64,000 nucleotides of DNA from Affinundibacterium nitidum (GTDB lineage: Bacteria > Pseudomonadota > Gammaproteobacteria > Burkholderiales > Burkholderiaceae_D): positions 62,001-126,000 of the forward strand of contig NZ_JACOFZ010000001.1 of NCBI RefSeq assembly GCF_014284155.1, in the 5' to 3' direction. How positions within the stretch are numbered: the first letter of the stretch is position 1; each line of letters begins with the position of its first letter. Made by a program: the position numbers and the translations under genes. The notes beneath the pieces are model-generated. The model ran no database searches and was not told the DNA's origin. It saw nothing but the letters and a program-made list of their open reading frames with translations. Positions 30,769 to 40,633 of this stretch are shown here, one piece after another.

Positions 30769-31440
30769 ATGGCAAACCCTGTGAGAACTCGAATCAAAAT
30801 CTGTGGTATCACGAATCACGATGACTTGCGGACCACTGTTGCGGCGGGCGCTGACGCTCTTGGGTTTGTATTCTATCCACCCAGTCCTCGCTATGTGGAG
30901 CCGCAATTGGCGGCAGATTTGATCTCATCCATGCCCGCATTTGTGACTTCGGTTGGCTTGTTTGTGAATGCAAGCATAGATCAATTACGTGCGGTGGTGT
31001 CCAAGGCGCCAGTGCAGTTATTGCAATTTCATGGGGATGAGACACCAGAACAATGCCAGCAATTGGCAGCAGCGGTGAACCGACCATTTCTTCGCGCTTT
31101 TCGCGTCAAAACTGACACAAGCCCCCAAGATTTGTTAGAATGTGAAGCACAATATCGTGCTGCAAGTCCCTTATGTCAGGGCTTGTTGCTTGATACTTTC
31201 GTCGATAGTTTCGGTGGTAGTGGAAAGGTTTTTGATTGGTCTCTCATTCCAAAAGAACTCGCGCCTCGGGTCGTTTTAAGTGGTGGCTTGAGCGTACAAA
31301 ACGCGACTGACGCGGTGGTTCGCGTGCGGCCGTACGCCGTCGACATCAGTAGTGGTGTCGAGTTGTCAAAAGGGATAAAAGATCAGCTGAAAGTTCAAGC
31401 GTTTGTAGACGCGGTTCGTTTGGCTGATCGGACGCTATAA
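30769..31440 (+). CDS. trpF: Phosphoribosylanthranilate isomerase
   Basis: 223 residues. Isomerises N-(5'-phosphoribosyl)anthranilate in tryptophan synthesis. A TIM-barrel protein with the starting RIKICGITN motif (catalytic Cys), ALGFVFYPPSPRYV, LLQFHGDETPE, LLLDTFVDSFGGSGKVFDW (catalytic Asp) and the phosphate loop VVLSGGLSVQNA. It begins the trpF-trpB-trpA-accD-folC order standard for beta- and gammaproteobacteria that keep trpF separate from trpC. No clear Shine-Dalgarno is seen before the ATG. Confidence 0.95.
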   Translation: MANPVRTRIKICGITNHDDLRTTVAAGADALGFVFYPPSPRYVEPQLAADLISSMPAFVTSVGLFVNASIDQLRAVVSKAPVQLLQFHGDETPEQCQQLAAAVNRPFLRAFRVKTDTSPQDLLECEAQYRAASPLCQGLLLDTFVDSFGGSGKVFDWSLIPKELAPRVVLSGGLSVQNATDAVVRVRPYAVDISSGVELSKGIKDQLKVQAFVDAVRLADRTL

Positions 31441-31446
31441 AAAACC

Positions 31447-31484
31447 GTAGAAACTGCAAATGCTGCAGTTGCAGTAGTTTCTAC
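31447..31484 (+). other. Hairpin between trpF and trpB
   Basis: GTAGAAACT (31447-31455) pairs with AGTTTCTAC (31476-31484). The loop contains a smaller CTGCA-rich palindrome. No U-tract follows, so it is more likely an RNA-processing or stability element than a terminator. Confidence 0.5.
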
Positions 31485-31507
31485 TTTGCTATCACTAAGG
31501 AAGTATC

Positions 31508-32785
31508 ATGACAGAACATTTTCACTCTGGCGCTGCATCGGCGCGCCTATCGGGCTTGGGACAAGAATCCAACGCCATTTATCATTCGAGTTCCTATGCT
31601 TTTCCAGATGCTAAAGGTCACTTCGGCGTTTATGGCGGAAGTTTTGTATCGGAAACGCTGACGCATGCACTTAACGAGCTGAAGGATGCTTACGCCAAAT
31701 TTCAACATGATCCCGAGTTTCTGGAAGAGTTTCGCTACGAACTGAAGCATTTTGTCGGGCGCCCATCTCCGATTTATCATGCAAAGCGCTGGTCTGAAAT
31801 CATGGGGGGAGCGCAAATTTATTTTAAGCGTGAAGACTTAAACCACACTGGTGCACACAAAATCAACAATGTGATTGGTCAGGCATTGTTGGCAAAACGG
31901 ATGGGCAAGCCACGTGTGATTGCAGAGACTGGGGCTGGTCAACATGGCGTTGCAACAGCCACAATTTGCGCGCGTTTTGGCCTCGAGTGTATTGTGTACA
32001 TGGGCTCTGAAGACGTCAAACGTCAGGCGCAAAACGTATATCGAATGAAGCTACTTGGTGCCACCGTCGTGCCAGTGGAATCAGGCTCAAAAACTCTAAA
32101 AGATGCGCTGAATGAAGCGATGCGTGATTGGGTCGCTAACGTCGACAATACTTTCTACATTATTGGTACAGTAGCAGGTCCACATCCTTATCCAATGATG
32201 GTTCGCGACTTTCAGTCTGTGATAGGAGAAGAGTGTTTATGGCAGATGCCTGAAGTCGCTGGTCGCCAGCCAGATGTGGTCACAGCATGTGTTGGCGGTG
32301 GCTCAAACGCCATGGGTATTTTTTATCCCTATATCGATCTCCAAGAAGTGAAATTGGTCGGTGTTGAGGCGGCTGGTGAGGGACTTGATTCTGGTAAACA
32401 CTCGGCGTCCTTGACCGCCGGCTCTCCAGGAGTTTTGCACGGCAATCGTACTTATCTGATGCAAGACCAAAACGGGCAGGTGATTGAAACTCACTCTGTG
32501 TCTGCAGGTCTTGATTACCCTGGAGTGGGGCCAGAACATGCGTGGCTCAAAGATTCTGGTCGTGCACAATATGAAACGATTACGGACGAAGAGGCGCTTA
32601 AAGCGTTTCACGATTGCTGTCGAATCGAAGGCATTATTCCGGCTCTCGAATCGAGTCATGCTCTGGCCTATGCGGCAAAGCTTGCTGCTTCACTGCCAAA
32701 AGATAAAATTGTTTTGGCGAACTTGTCTGGGCGGGGAGACAAAGATATGCATACCGTCGCTGAGCGAGCAGGGCTAAAGTTTTAG
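31508..32785 (+). CDS. trpB: Tryptophan synthase beta subunit
   Basis: 425 residues, PLP enzyme joining indole and serine. The PLP Lys is in [10 protein letters not shown]; the phosphate-binding loop is [24 protein letters not shown] and [14 protein letters not shown] are also intact. An N-terminal extension of about 25 residues precedes [18 protein letters not shown], the usual beginning. AAGGAAG precedes the ATG. It pairs with trpA downstream, separated by 109 bases containing a strong hairpin, which is unusual because trpB and trpA are often tightly coupled. Confidence 0.96.
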   Translation: MTEHFHSGAASARLSGLGQESNAIYHSSSYAFPDAKGHFGVYGGSFVSETLTHALNELKDAYAKFQHDPEFLEEFRYELKHFVGRPSPIYHAKRWSEIMGGAQIYFKREDLNHTGAHKINNVIGQALLAKRMGKPRVIAETGAGQHGVATATICARFGLECIVYMGSEDVKRQAQNVYRMKLLGATVVPVESGSKTLKDALNEAMRDWVANVDNTFYIIGTVAGPHPYPMMVRDFQSVIGEECLWQMPEVAGRQPDVVTACVGGGSNAMGIFYPYIDLQEVKLVGVEAAGEGLDSGKHSASLTAGSPGVLHGNRTYLMQDQNGQVIETHSVSAGLDYPGVGPEHAWLKDSGRAQYETITDEEALKAFHDCCRIEGIIPALESSHALAYAAKLAASLPKDKIVLANLSGRGDKDMHTVAERAGLKF

Positions 32786-32820
32786 GCGCATTCTGCAGTC
32801 GCTTGCTTGACTTCCAACTA

Positions 32821-32859
32821 CATCCATTCAACTAGACTAGTTTAAATCTTGAATGGATG
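32821..32859 (+). other. Perfect 11-bp hairpin between trpB and trpA
   Basis: CATCCATTCAA (32821-32831) pairs exactly with TTGAATGGATG (32849-32859) around a 17-base loop. No T run follows. It lies 35 bases before the trpA ATG. Confidence 0.6.
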
Positions 32860-32894
32860 ATTACCGTATTGACTTTCATAAAGAGAATAATTCT

Positions 32895-33692
32895 ATGTCC
32901 CGTATTCAATCTTGTCTTGCAGCACTCGCAGCAAATCAAAAGAAGGGTTTGATTCCATTTATCACCGCTGGGGATCCTGATCCGAGCCTGACCGTGCCGC
33001 TGATGCATGCGCTGGTAGCTGGCGGAGCTGACATTATTGAACTTGGTGTGCCGTTTTCTGATCCGATGGCAGATGGTCCAGTGATTCAGCGTGCTTCCGA
33101 ACGTGCTTTACTCAAGGGTGTTGGCTTGCGCCAAGTTTTGGCGATGGTTCTGGAATTTCGTCAAACGAATCAGAATACGCCGGTCGTGTTGATGGGGTAT
33201 GCCAATCCTATCGAGCGAATGGGGCAAGGGGAATTCATTGTCGCAGCCGTCAATGCAGGTGTCGACGGTGTATTGGTTGTTGATTATCCTCCCGAGGAAT
33301 GTGAAGATTTCGCCGCGCAGATGCAAGCTCAGGGCATGGATACCATCTTTTTACTCGCGCCAACATCGACTGATGAACGTATTGCGCAGGTCGGCAAGAT
33401 TGCAAGTGGCTATGTGTACTATGTGTCGCTTAAAGGGGTAACAGGTTCAGGCGCGTTGGACTTGGATGCCGTTGCAGCGATGATTCCACGTATTAAGAAG
33501 CACGTGAAAGTGCCAGTTGGCGTTGGCTTTGGGATTAGAGACGGCGCGACTGCAAAAGCAATCTCCTCAGTATCTGATGCAGTGGTGATCGGGTCTCGTA
33601 TTATTCAAGAGTTAGAAAATACCTCGCAGGACAATGCTGTTGAAGCTGTGCAGACCTTTATTGCAGGAATTCGAGTTGCTATTGATTCATGA
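32895..33692 (+). CDS. trpA: Tryptophan synthase alpha subunit
   Basis: 265 residues from the ATG at 32895 ([11 protein letters not shown]); an in-frame ATG at 32853 lies in the upstream hairpin and adds 14 non-homologous residues. Cleaves indole-3-glycerol phosphate and channels indole to TrpB. A TIM barrel with [13 protein letters not shown], the catalytic Glu in [21 protein letters not shown] (Asp in PFSD), and the phosphate site [14 protein letters not shown] and GVGFGIRDG. It is followed by a structured 169-base leader and accD. Confidence 0.95.
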   Translation: MSRIQSCLAALAANQKKGLIPFITAGDPDPSLTVPLMHALVAGGADIIELGVPFSDPMADGPVIQRASERALLKGVGLRQVLAMVLEFRQTNQNTPVVLMGYANPIERMGQGEFIVAAVNAGVDGVLVVDYPPEECEDFAAQMQAQGMDTIFLLAPTSTDERIAQVGKIASGYVYYVSLKGVTGSGALDLDAVAAMIPRIKKHVKVPVGVGFGIRDGATAKAISSVSDAVVIGSRIIQELENTSQDNAVEAVQTFIAGIRVAIDS

Positions 33693-33755
33693 CAATTTCC
33701 CGAATTTATTGTCGTTATGATCATAAAAGCCTAGTTTTCTGCCTGATCCTGTTCG

Positions 33756-33841
33756 CAATTGGCGCTGAAATAGAATAGAATACGCGCCAATTGAAGCATT
33801 CTTAGAATAAATGCGCCCCGGTTGATCCCACGCTGGATCAA
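33756..33841 (+). promoter_or_regulatory. Structured leader of accD (two perfect hairpins)
   Basis: CAATTGGCGC (33756-33765) pairs with GCGCCAATTG (33784-33793) around a loop holding TAGAATAGAATAC. TTGATCC (33822-33828) pairs with GGATCAA (33835-33841), eight bases before the GAGGAGAG ribosome site. Confidence 0.5.
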
Positions 33842-33861
33842 ATCGACATGAGGAGAGAGCT

Positions 33862-34734
33862 ATGAGTTGGTTAGAAAAATTACTTCCCCCACGTATTCAA
33901 CGTTCTGAGACGGCAAATCGTCGCTCGATGCCTGAGGGCTTATGGGTGAAATGTCCATCCTGCGAAGCCGTTCTTTATCGTTCCGACCTTGAAGCTAATG
34001 TGCACGTATGTTCCAAATGCGATCACCATTTGCGTATCAGTGCACGCGAACGTCTCGATGCCTTGTTAGATACGGGCGGACGCTACGAGATTGGGCATGA
34101 AGTTTTGCCAGTCGATACACTCAAATTTAAAGATAGTAAAAAATACCCTGAACGTCTGAAAGACGCAATGGACAGTACCAATGAAACCGATGCTTTGGTT
34201 GTGATGGGTGGGTCGATTATGTCCGTGCCAGCCGTGGTGGCCTGCTTTGAATTTGGTTTCATGGGAGGCTCCATGGGTTCCGTGGTTGGTGAACGTTTTG
34301 TACGTGGTGTACAAACTGCACTCGAACAAAAAATTCCATTTATCTGTTTTACGGCAACAGGTGGTGCGCGTATGCAAGAAGGCCTATTGTCTTTGATGCA
34401 GATGGCTAAAACCACGGCAATGTTGACCAAACTTACAGAAAAGAAACTGCCTTTTATTTCGGTGCTGACCGATCCAACAATGGGCGGAGTCTCAGCGTCA
34501 TTCGCTTTCATGGGTGATGTGGTGATCGCCGAGCCTAAGGCCCTGATCGGTTTTGCTGGTCCGCGCGTCATTGAGAATACTGTGCGTGAGAAATTGCCAG
34601 AAGGCTTCCAACGTGCAGAGTTCCTTTTGCAAAAAGGAGCTGTTGATATGGTGGTTGATCGTCGTAAACTACGTGAAGAATTAGCTCGTTTAATGGCCTT
34701 GTTGCAAAACCAACCAGCAGAAGCGGTATCCTAA
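33862..34734 (+). CDS. accD: Acetyl-CoA carboxylase carboxyltransferase subunit beta
   Basis: 290 residues. With AccA it transfers the carboxyl group from biotin to acetyl-CoA, the committed fatty-acid step. The N-terminal zinc ribbon is complete (CPSC ... CSKC, about residues 33-55). The crotonase-like domain includes [25 protein letters not shown] and [12 protein letters not shown]. In E. coli the carboxyltransferase binds its own mRNA through the zinc domain. A strongly structured leader here would suit similar control, but that is inference. It lies between trpA and folC as usual. Confidence 0.96.
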   Translation: MSWLEKLLPPRIQRSETANRRSMPEGLWVKCPSCEAVLYRSDLEANVHVCSKCDHHLRISARERLDALLDTGGRYEIGHEVLPVDTLKFKDSKKYPERLKDAMDSTNETDALVVMGGSIMSVPAVVACFEFGFMGGSMGSVVGERFVRGVQTALEQKIPFICFTATGGARMQEGLLSLMQMAKTTAMLTKLTEKKLPFISVLTDPTMGGVSASFAFMGDVVIAEPKALIGFAGPRVIENTVREKLPEGFQRAEFLLQKGAVDMVVDRRKLREELARLMALLQNQPAEAVS

Positions 34735-34751
34735 TTTTGAAGTTTTCGATA

Positions 34752-34795
34752 AAGCCTGAAGATTTTGCCTGTTTGGCGAAGTCTTCGGGCTTTTG
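34752..34795 (+). terminator. Possible terminator between accD and folC
   Basis: AAGCCTGAAGA pairs with TCTTCGGGCTT (one G-T pair) around a long loop, followed by TTTG. The T run is short, so read-through to folC is likely. Confidence 0.5.
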
Positions 34796-34822
34796 TCATT
34801 TTGTAACCCGATTTTCTGAATA

Positions 34823-36124
34823 ATGAATTCATCGATTGAAAATACCCGACTAGAGAGTTTGAGTGATTGGCTCGCTGTTCTAGAGAAGCGTCATAATAAA
34901 GAAATTGATATGGGTTTAGCCCGTGTCGCCAGTGTGAAAGAGCGCCTTGGCGTTTCCTTTCGTTGCCCTGTCATTATGGTGGCGGGTACCAACGGTAAAG
35001 GGTCGACCTGCGCGATGTTGGAGTCAGTGTTGCTCCAAGCGGGATATCGGGTAGGTCTTTATATCAAACCACATTTTTTGGATTTTAACGAACGTGCTCG
35101 TCTCAACGGTATTCCGGCTTCAGACCACGAGCTAATTCGGGCGTTTGAAAAAGTAGAGGCTGCACGTGCGGACACATCATTAACGTATTTTGAATTCACG
35201 ACCCTTGCGATTTGCCAGTTGATGGCTGATACCGAACTTGATGTCGTAATTCTTGAAGTTGGCTTGGGCGGTCGTCTTGATGCTGTCAATGTGATTGATG
35301 CCGACGTATCGATTGTTACCAGCATTGACATCGATCATACCGATTATTTGGGCGATACTCGAGAAAAAATTGGCTTTGAAAAAGCGGGCATTTTTCGATC
35401 GGGGAGAGTGGCGATTTGTAGTGACCCTCAGCCACCACAAAGTTTAATTGATCATGCAAATGAAATTGGTGCTGATTTGAGATTGTTTGGTCGTGATTTC
35501 AACTACAGCGCCGATAAGCAGCAATGGAATTTCGGTGGTCGAGAGCAACGTAGGAATTCATTAGCCTATCCTGGCTTGCGTGGCGCCAACCAATTGTTGA
35601 ATGCCTGTGCAGTATTGGCTGCATTGGAGGCGTTACGATTCCAACTGCCTGTCGGCGCTCAAGAGGTCCGTAGTGGCCTCGTTATGGTAGAGCTGCCAGG
35701 GCGCTTCCAGGTGATGCCAGGTCGACCAGTAGTTGTGCTGGATGTGGCCCATAATCCCCACGCCGCCGCAGCACTATCCCAAAATTTGGACAACATGGGT
35801 TTTCATGCCTACACCTATGCGGTGTTTGGATCTATGCTCGACAAAGATATTGCTGGGGTGCTCGCTCATATGAAGGATAAGATTGATCACTGGTGCGTAT
35901 GCGATTTGCCATTGCCACGCGCAGCGACGGCAGTGCAGTTAGAGCAACAGTTGCAAGCAGCAGGAATTCCACAAGATGCGGAGCATAGTGTACAAAAATT
36001 CATCTCTCCTGAAGAAGCTTATGCTTTTGCGATGAGTAAAGCGGGGGAAAATGATAGAATAGTGGTCTTCGGATCTTTTTTGACCGTCGCTGGTGCGATG
36101 CGAGCGAGAAGATCTCCGCAATAG
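34823..36124 (+). CDS. folC: Bifunctional folylpolyglutamate synthase/dihydrofolate synthase
   Basis: 433 residues. Adds glutamate to dihydropteroate and to folates, downstream of FolP (also in this window). The ATP loop is VMVAGTNGKGSTCAMLE. YFEFTTLAICQLMADTELDVVILEVGLGGRLDAVN and SIDIDHTDYLG carry Mg ligands; VLDVAHNPHAAAAL opens the C-terminal domain. It is a standard Mur-ligase-like fold of normal length. It lies in the accD-folC-dedD-cvpA-purF run. Confidence 0.95.
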   Translation: MNSSIENTRLESLSDWLAVLEKRHNKEIDMGLARVASVKERLGVSFRCPVIMVAGTNGKGSTCAMLESVLLQAGYRVGLYIKPHFLDFNERARLNGIPASDHELIRAFEKVEAARADTSLTYFEFTTLAICQLMADTELDVVILEVGLGGRLDAVNVIDADVSIVTSIDIDHTDYLGDTREKIGFEKAGIFRSGRVAICSDPQPPQSLIDHANEIGADLRLFGRDFNYSADKQQWNFGGREQRRNSLAYPGLRGANQLLNACAVLAALEALRFQLPVGAQEVRSGLVMVELPGRFQVMPGRPVVVLDVAHNPHAAAALSQNLDNMGFHAYTYAVFGSMLDKDIAGVLAHMKDKIDHWCVCDLPLPRAATAVQLEQQLQAAGIPQDAEHSVQKFISPEEAYAFAMSKAGENDRIVVFGSFLTVAGAMRARRSPQ

Positions 36125-36247
36125 TGATGTTTGATGTTATATGCAGATGTGAAATGCTAGAGATGTTTTACGGTATTCATCGCCAACACGAAGCTGTTTT
36201 AGTAGTAAGAATTTGCAATCCTAATCGAGAGTCAACAGAAATTTGCT

Positions 36248-37318
36248 ATGAGCCTGGACACGCTATTTAAGCAAAAAAAGCAGGATCCTCAAGATACGGT
36301 CGATGACGGTGAGTTTCGCTCTCGAGCTGAGGATGAATCGGCCGCGATTGCAGCAGAATCTGCTCGTACACCGCGAAGCGCAAAATCAAATAAGCGTTCA
36401 GGGCAAAGCCGGAAAAGTCCTCAAGACGATTCCGCGTTACCAGAGAAAAAGCGTGCTCGGCGCCGCTTAATTGGTGCGATAGCTTTGGTGCTCGCAGCTG
36501 TTATTGGTTTGCCGATGCTGTTTGAATCTGAGCCGAAAAGTACTGCTCCTAAAATTTCCATTGAGATTCCGTCTAAAGATGCTAGTGCGCCGGTGCAAGT
36601 GAAAGAGGTGGCACGTGCTCCTCTGCCAGAAATCGTCGCAAGTCAGGTTGCGCAAAGCATCGACAAGACAGAAGAAATAGTGACTCCTTCTACATCGAAA
36701 ACGGGTGCTCCACTCGAATCTAAATCAGGTCCAGATACTTCTGTAGCGAGAGTAGACCTCAACGCTAAGGCTGCCGTCAACACAGAAAAAAAGACGGATA
36801 GTAAAGATAGTTCGACCGCTGGCAAATCTCATCAGGCAGAGGCAGTTGCCTCAAAAGCTGTGATTGAGCAGCCTAAAAAATTAGATTCGAAATTAACGGA
36901 AGTGAAGACGGCTGATGCTAAAGTCGTCGAAAAATTGAGCAGCAAACCCGCAGAGAGAAACGAAGTAAAGTCAGAGCCAAAAAAAGAAAGCAAGGATGAA
37001 GCTGCACGTGCGATGGCCTTGTTAGAAGGTCGTTCGGAGCCAAGCGCAAAGCTTGACGCCAAAACCGAAAAGACCACAGCAAAACCAGCGGGTAGTTTTT
37101 CAGTACAGGTTGCAGCGATGAGTTCTGCGGCAAAGATCAAAGAGCTTCAGGGAAAACTGAAGGCAGCCGATATACAAACGTACACCCAGAAAATACATAC
37201 CGATAATGGTGAAGTCATTCGTATTCGTGTAGGTCCATTCAATTCAAAAGCTGAAGCTGAAAAAATGCAAAAAAAATTGGTCAAACTTGGTCTGAGTGGT
37301 AGCTTGATTCCGAATTGA
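36248..37318 (+). CDS. SPOR domain-containing membrane protein (DedD-like)
   Basis: 356 residues. A basic cytoplasmic N-terminus (EKKRARRR) leads into one transmembrane helix at about 73-90 (LIGAIALVLAAVIGLPMLF). A long Lys/Ser/Thr/Glu-rich, probably disordered periplasmic linker (about 95-275) leads to a C-terminal SPOR domain (SFSVQVAAMSSAAKIKELQGKL ... RIRVGPFNSKAEAEKMQKKL) that binds denuded glycan strands at the septum. This is the DedD position between folC and cvpA and the DedD layout. The linker is much longer than in E. coli DedD (220 residues total). Confidence 0.88.
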   Translation: MSLDTLFKQKKQDPQDTVDDGEFRSRAEDESAAIAAESARTPRSAKSNKRSGQSRKSPQDDSALPEKKRARRRLIGAIALVLAAVIGLPMLFESEPKSTAPKISIEIPSKDASAPVQVKEVARAPLPEIVASQVAQSIDKTEEIVTPSTSKTGAPLESKSGPDTSVARVDLNAKAAVNTEKKTDSKDSSTAGKSHQAEAVASKAVIEQPKKLDSKLTEVKTADAKVVEKLSSKPAERNEVKSEPKKESKDEAARAMALLEGRSEPSAKLDAKTEKTTAKPAGSFSVQVAAMSSAAKIKELQGKLKAADIQTYTQKIHTDNGEVIRIRVGPFNSKAEAEKMQKKLVKLGLSGSLIPN

Positions 37319-37371
37319 TTTGGACAAATTAAGATAAGTGAAGCTCAATCAAAAATGATGATGAGGATAGT

Positions 37372-37860
37372 GTGACGCTTTTTGATTTCGTGGTTTTGTT
37401 TGTATTGATCTGCTCCATCGTGATCAGCACGATGCGTGGGCTAATTAAAGAGATCCTTTCGCTGATTAGTTGGATTGTCGCTTTAGTGGTGGCGAATGCT
37501 TTTGGCGGTACTGTTGCAGCTTGGCTGCCCGACATGATCCCAGGTCAGCTGACACGCATGATTGTCGCTTTTTTGGCTCTCTTTATCGGTGTTCGACTAT
37601 TAATGGCTCTGTTAATGAAGGCGGTCGACGCTCTTATTAAGGCCAGTGGGTTGAGTTTAGCTGATCGTGGCCTAGGTGGCTTGTTTGGTTTAGCCCGAGG
37701 TTGCGTGATTGTGATGGCGATGGTTTTGGTATGTGGGATGACTGCCATACCACAGCAGGCTTTTTGGAAAGATGCCTTATTGAGTCCAGTTGCTGTGAGC
37801 GCTGTCCAAACGGTAATGCCTTTCTTGCCTGGATCGGTCACGCAGCATGTACATTTTTAG
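37372..37860 (+). CDS. cvpA: CvpA family membrane protein
   Basis: 162 residues from a GTG start preceded by GAGGATAG. Four hydrophobic helices (FVVLFVLICSIVISTMRG, LISWIVALVVANAFGGTVAAWL, IVAFLALFIGVRLLMALLMKAV, GCVIVMAMVLVCGMTAIP) match CvpA, needed for colicin V production in E. coli and linked to envelope homeostasis. It sits directly ahead of purF, as in E. coli, and is probably co-transcribed with it. Confidence 0.92.
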   Translation: MTLFDFVVLFVLICSIVISTMRGLIKEILSLISWIVALVVANAFGGTVAAWLPDMIPGQLTRMIVAFLALFIGVRLLMALLMKAVDALIKASGLSLADRGLGGLFGLARGCVIVMAMVLVCGMTAIPQQAFWKDALLSPVAVSAVQTVMPFLPGSVTQHVHF

Positions 37861-37901
37861 TTTTGGTTTTTGTTTTTAATTTTTGTTTTTAGGAGTCCAC
37901 C

Positions 37902-39422
37902 ATGTGTGGCATCGTCGGCGTCGTCTCAAAAAATCCCGTTAACCAATTGATCTATGATGCTTTGCTTTTATTGCAACATCGTGGGCAAGATGCTGCTGGT
38001 ATCGCTACTAGTCACGGCAATAAATTCGCTATGCACAAGGCGAATGGTTTGGTACGTGACGTGTTCCGTACTCGCAATATGCGTTCGTTACCGGGTAACA
38101 TAGGTATCGGTCAGGTTCGTTATCCAACCGCTGGTTCGACTAGCGAAGAGGAAGCACAGCCTTTCTATGTGAACGCACCTTTCGGGATAGTGTTGGCGCA
38201 CAATGGAAACTTAACCAATGCCGCTGACTTGAAAATTGAGTTGTTCAAAAATGACTATCGTCACCTGAATACTGATTCTGATTCTGAAGTGTTGCTCAAT
38301 ATTTTGGCGCATCAGATACAAGAGGTAGTAAGTGGTTATTCCCTTGACCCAGCCTCAATGTTCCGTGCAGTGTCGATGCTACATCGCCGCGTTCGTGGTT
38401 CTTATGCTGTTGTCGCACAAATTGCTGGCTATGGCTTGTTGGCGTTCCGTGATCCATTTGGTATTCGTCCATTGTGTATCGGAACAGCACAAACTGATAA
38501 CGGCATTGAGTACATGCTCGCGAGCGAGTCCGTTGCCTTGGAAGGTACTGGATTTAAATTTGAGCGCGATGTTGCTCCAGGTGAAGCGATTTTTATCGAC
38601 CTCGACGGTAATATGTACAGCGAACAGTGCGCCGAGAGCCCGAGTTTGAATCCATGTGCTTTCGAATTCGTCTACTTGGCTCGCCCAGACTCAACGATTG
38701 ATGGCGCATCTGTTTATCAAACTCGTCTGCATATGGGCCAATATTTGGCAGATAAAATTCGTCGTGAATTTAACAGTGGCGATATTGATGTTGTGATGCC
38801 TATCCCAGATTCATCTCGCCCATCTGCAATGGAATTGGCCGATGCACTGAATCTCGATTATCGGGAAGGCTTCATTAAGAACCGTTACATCGGCCGTACG
38901 TTTATGATGCCAGGTCAGGCGATTCGTAAGAAATCGGTACGCCAAAAATTGAACGCGATTGCATCTGAGTTCAAAGGCAAAAATGTATTGTTGGTAGATG
39001 ATTCTATCGTGCGTGGTACCACTAGTCGTGAGATCGTACAAATGGCGCGTGAATCTGGTGCGCGTAAAGTAATTTTTGCGTCCGCGGCACCTCCAGTCCA
39101 ATTTCCAAACGTGTACGGTATCGATATGCCGACACGCAGTGAATTAATCGCTTATGGACGCAGCCAAGAAGAAATTTGCCGCGAAATTACAGCTGATGCT
39201 TTGGTGTACCAAGATGTTGCTGATATGAAGCGGGCAATAACCGCTGTGAATCCCGCCTTGAAGAGCATTGAAGCATCATGCTTTGATGGTTTCTACATTA
39301 CCGGTGATGTCACACCAGATTATCTCGATCGTCTTGAAGCGGTGCGTAATGGCTCTCGTTCCGACAAAGAAGATATGGTTCGTTCGCAATTGAATTTGAA
39401 TCTGTCGAATAATTCAGACTAA
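37902..39422 (+). CDS. purF: Amidophosphoribosyltransferase
   Basis: 506 residues. First step of de novo purine synthesis: glutamine plus PRPP to phosphoribosylamine. The N-terminal Ntn glutaminase exposes Cys2 (MCGIVGVVS), with no propeptide. QHRGQDAAGIAT, GNIGIGQVRYPTAGS and AHNGNLTN are conserved. The C-terminal phosphoribosyltransferase has the PRPP loop LLVDDSIVRGTTSREI. TAGGAG precedes the ATG. purL, a later enzyme of the pathway, lies at the right end of the window. A strong terminator ends the superoperon. Confidence 0.97.
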   Translation: MCGIVGVVSKNPVNQLIYDALLLLQHRGQDAAGIATSHGNKFAMHKANGLVRDVFRTRNMRSLPGNIGIGQVRYPTAGSTSEEEAQPFYVNAPFGIVLAHNGNLTNAADLKIELFKNDYRHLNTDSDSEVLLNILAHQIQEVVSGYSLDPASMFRAVSMLHRRVRGSYAVVAQIAGYGLLAFRDPFGIRPLCIGTAQTDNGIEYMLASESVALEGTGFKFERDVAPGEAIFIDLDGNMYSEQCAESPSLNPCAFEFVYLARPDSTIDGASVYQTRLHMGQYLADKIRREFNSGDIDVVMPIPDSSRPSAMELADALNLDYREGFIKNRYIGRTFMMPGQAIRKKSVRQKLNAIASEFKGKNVLLVDDSIVRGTTSREIVQMARESGARKVIFASAAPPVQFPNVYGIDMPTRSELIAYGRSQEEICREITADALVYQDVADMKRAITAVNPALKSIEASCFDGFYITGDVTPDYLDRLEAVRNGSRSDKEDMVRSQLNLNLSNNSD

Positions 39423-39451
39423 TCTTGCGTCGCTGATTGGTATCACTGTTG

Positions 39452-39481
39452 AAAACGCCATCTTCGGATGGCGTTTTTTTT
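39452..39481 (+). terminator. Intrinsic terminator after purF
   Basis: AAACGCCATC-TTCG-GATGGCGTTT with a UUCG tetraloop and a run of T. It closes the trp-acc-pur superoperon. Confidence 0.93.
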
Positions 39482-39658
39482 GCTCGTTACTTTAGTTTCT
39501 ACTGCAAGAAAGTGCCGAGTGTTTGCGTGTATGACAAATGTCATGCAAAAGAAGTGGCAATTTGTTCTTTAAATCTGTTCGCTTATTGGTGATACTAGTC
39601 CCATAGATCGTATTGGCGATCACATGATTCTTATTGAAGCGTTTGCGAGAGGTGTCAA

Positions 39659-40606
39659 ATGAATGAGGCTTTGTTGGAAGTGCGAGAGTTAAGTAAAAAT
39701 TTCGCTGAACGACGCGTGTTGGATTCGATCTCTTTTACCGTTAAAAAAGGGCAGACCTTGGGCTTGCTTGGGCCGAATGGGGCAGGTAAGTCGACTGCGG
39801 TTAATCTCATCTGCGGATTGCTCAAAGCTGACCATGGACAAGTAGTGTTGGCAGGCGAGGACGTAGCTTTGGGGATGAAATCAACCAAGATGCGTTTAGG
39901 TTTGGTGCCACAAGACTTGGCGCTGTATGAAGAATTGCCCGCGATTGAAAATTTGAGAATGTTTGGTGGACTCTATGGCTTAAAGGGAGTTCATCTAAAC
40001 CACCGAATGGAAGCCGTGTTGAAGTTGGTGAGCTTGTCTGACCGAGCAAAAGATAGGGTTGCAAACTTCTCCGGTGGGATGAAAAGAAGATTGAATATTG
40101 CTGCGGCGATGTTGCACGAGCCAGAGCTATTGATCCTGGATGAACCGACAGTTGGTGTCGATCCGCAGAGCCGCAACGCGATTTTCGATGCCTTAGAGAC
40201 ATTGAAAGCAGGAGGTCTGGCCTTGATTTACACCAGTCATTATATGGAGGAGGTCGAGCGCTTAGCAGATCATCTGGTGATTATCGATCATGGCACTGTG
40301 ATCGCCAACGATACACCATCTGCCTTGTACACTCGATTGCCAGTGCAAGCGGCCCTACAGCTTGATCTGTTCGCACCATTGGAAACGCAATTGCTGCATC
40401 AACTTGAGTCTCTCGACGGTGTGCTCGTGGTCGAAGCCACAGCCGACGGCCGTTCATTAACGATAAAACTCAAGGAGCAACACTTGGCGTTTTCATGTCT
40501 TGCATTTTTACAGCAGCATGGACAATTGCCGATTCACTTCTCGACCGCCAAGGTCAAACTTGAGGAAGTGTTTTTGAATCTGACCGGCCGCCGCTTGCGC
40601 GATTGA
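39659..40606 (+). CDS. ABC transporter ATP-binding protein (ABC-2 type exporter)
   Basis: 315 residues. Walker A GPNGAGKST (about 41-49), Q-loop LVPQDLALYEELPAIENL, signature FSGGMKRRLN, Walker B LLILDEPTVGVDPQSR and H-loop YTSHYMEEVERLADH. The C-terminal ~90 residues are the extra domain seen in DrrA/CcmA-like exporters. It is followed after 27 bases by its permease. Such exporters move drugs, lipids or other hydrophobic compounds outward; the substrate is not indicated. It starts a new transcription unit after the purF terminator. Confidence 0.93.
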   Translation: MNEALLEVRELSKNFAERRVLDSISFTVKKGQTLGLLGPNGAGKSTAVNLICGLLKADHGQVVLAGEDVALGMKSTKMRLGLVPQDLALYEELPAIENLRMFGGLYGLKGVHLNHRMEAVLKLVSLSDRAKDRVANFSGGMKRRLNIAAAMLHEPELLILDEPTVGVDPQSRNAIFDALETLKAGGLALIYTSHYMEEVERLADHLVIIDHGTVIANDTPSALYTRLPVQAALQLDLFAPLETQLLHQLESLDGVLVVEATADGRSLTIKLKEQHLAFSCLAFLQQHGQLPIHFSTAKVKLEEVFLNLTGRRLRD

Positions 40607-40633
40607 AGCAAACAAATAATTGAGGAGATTGAG

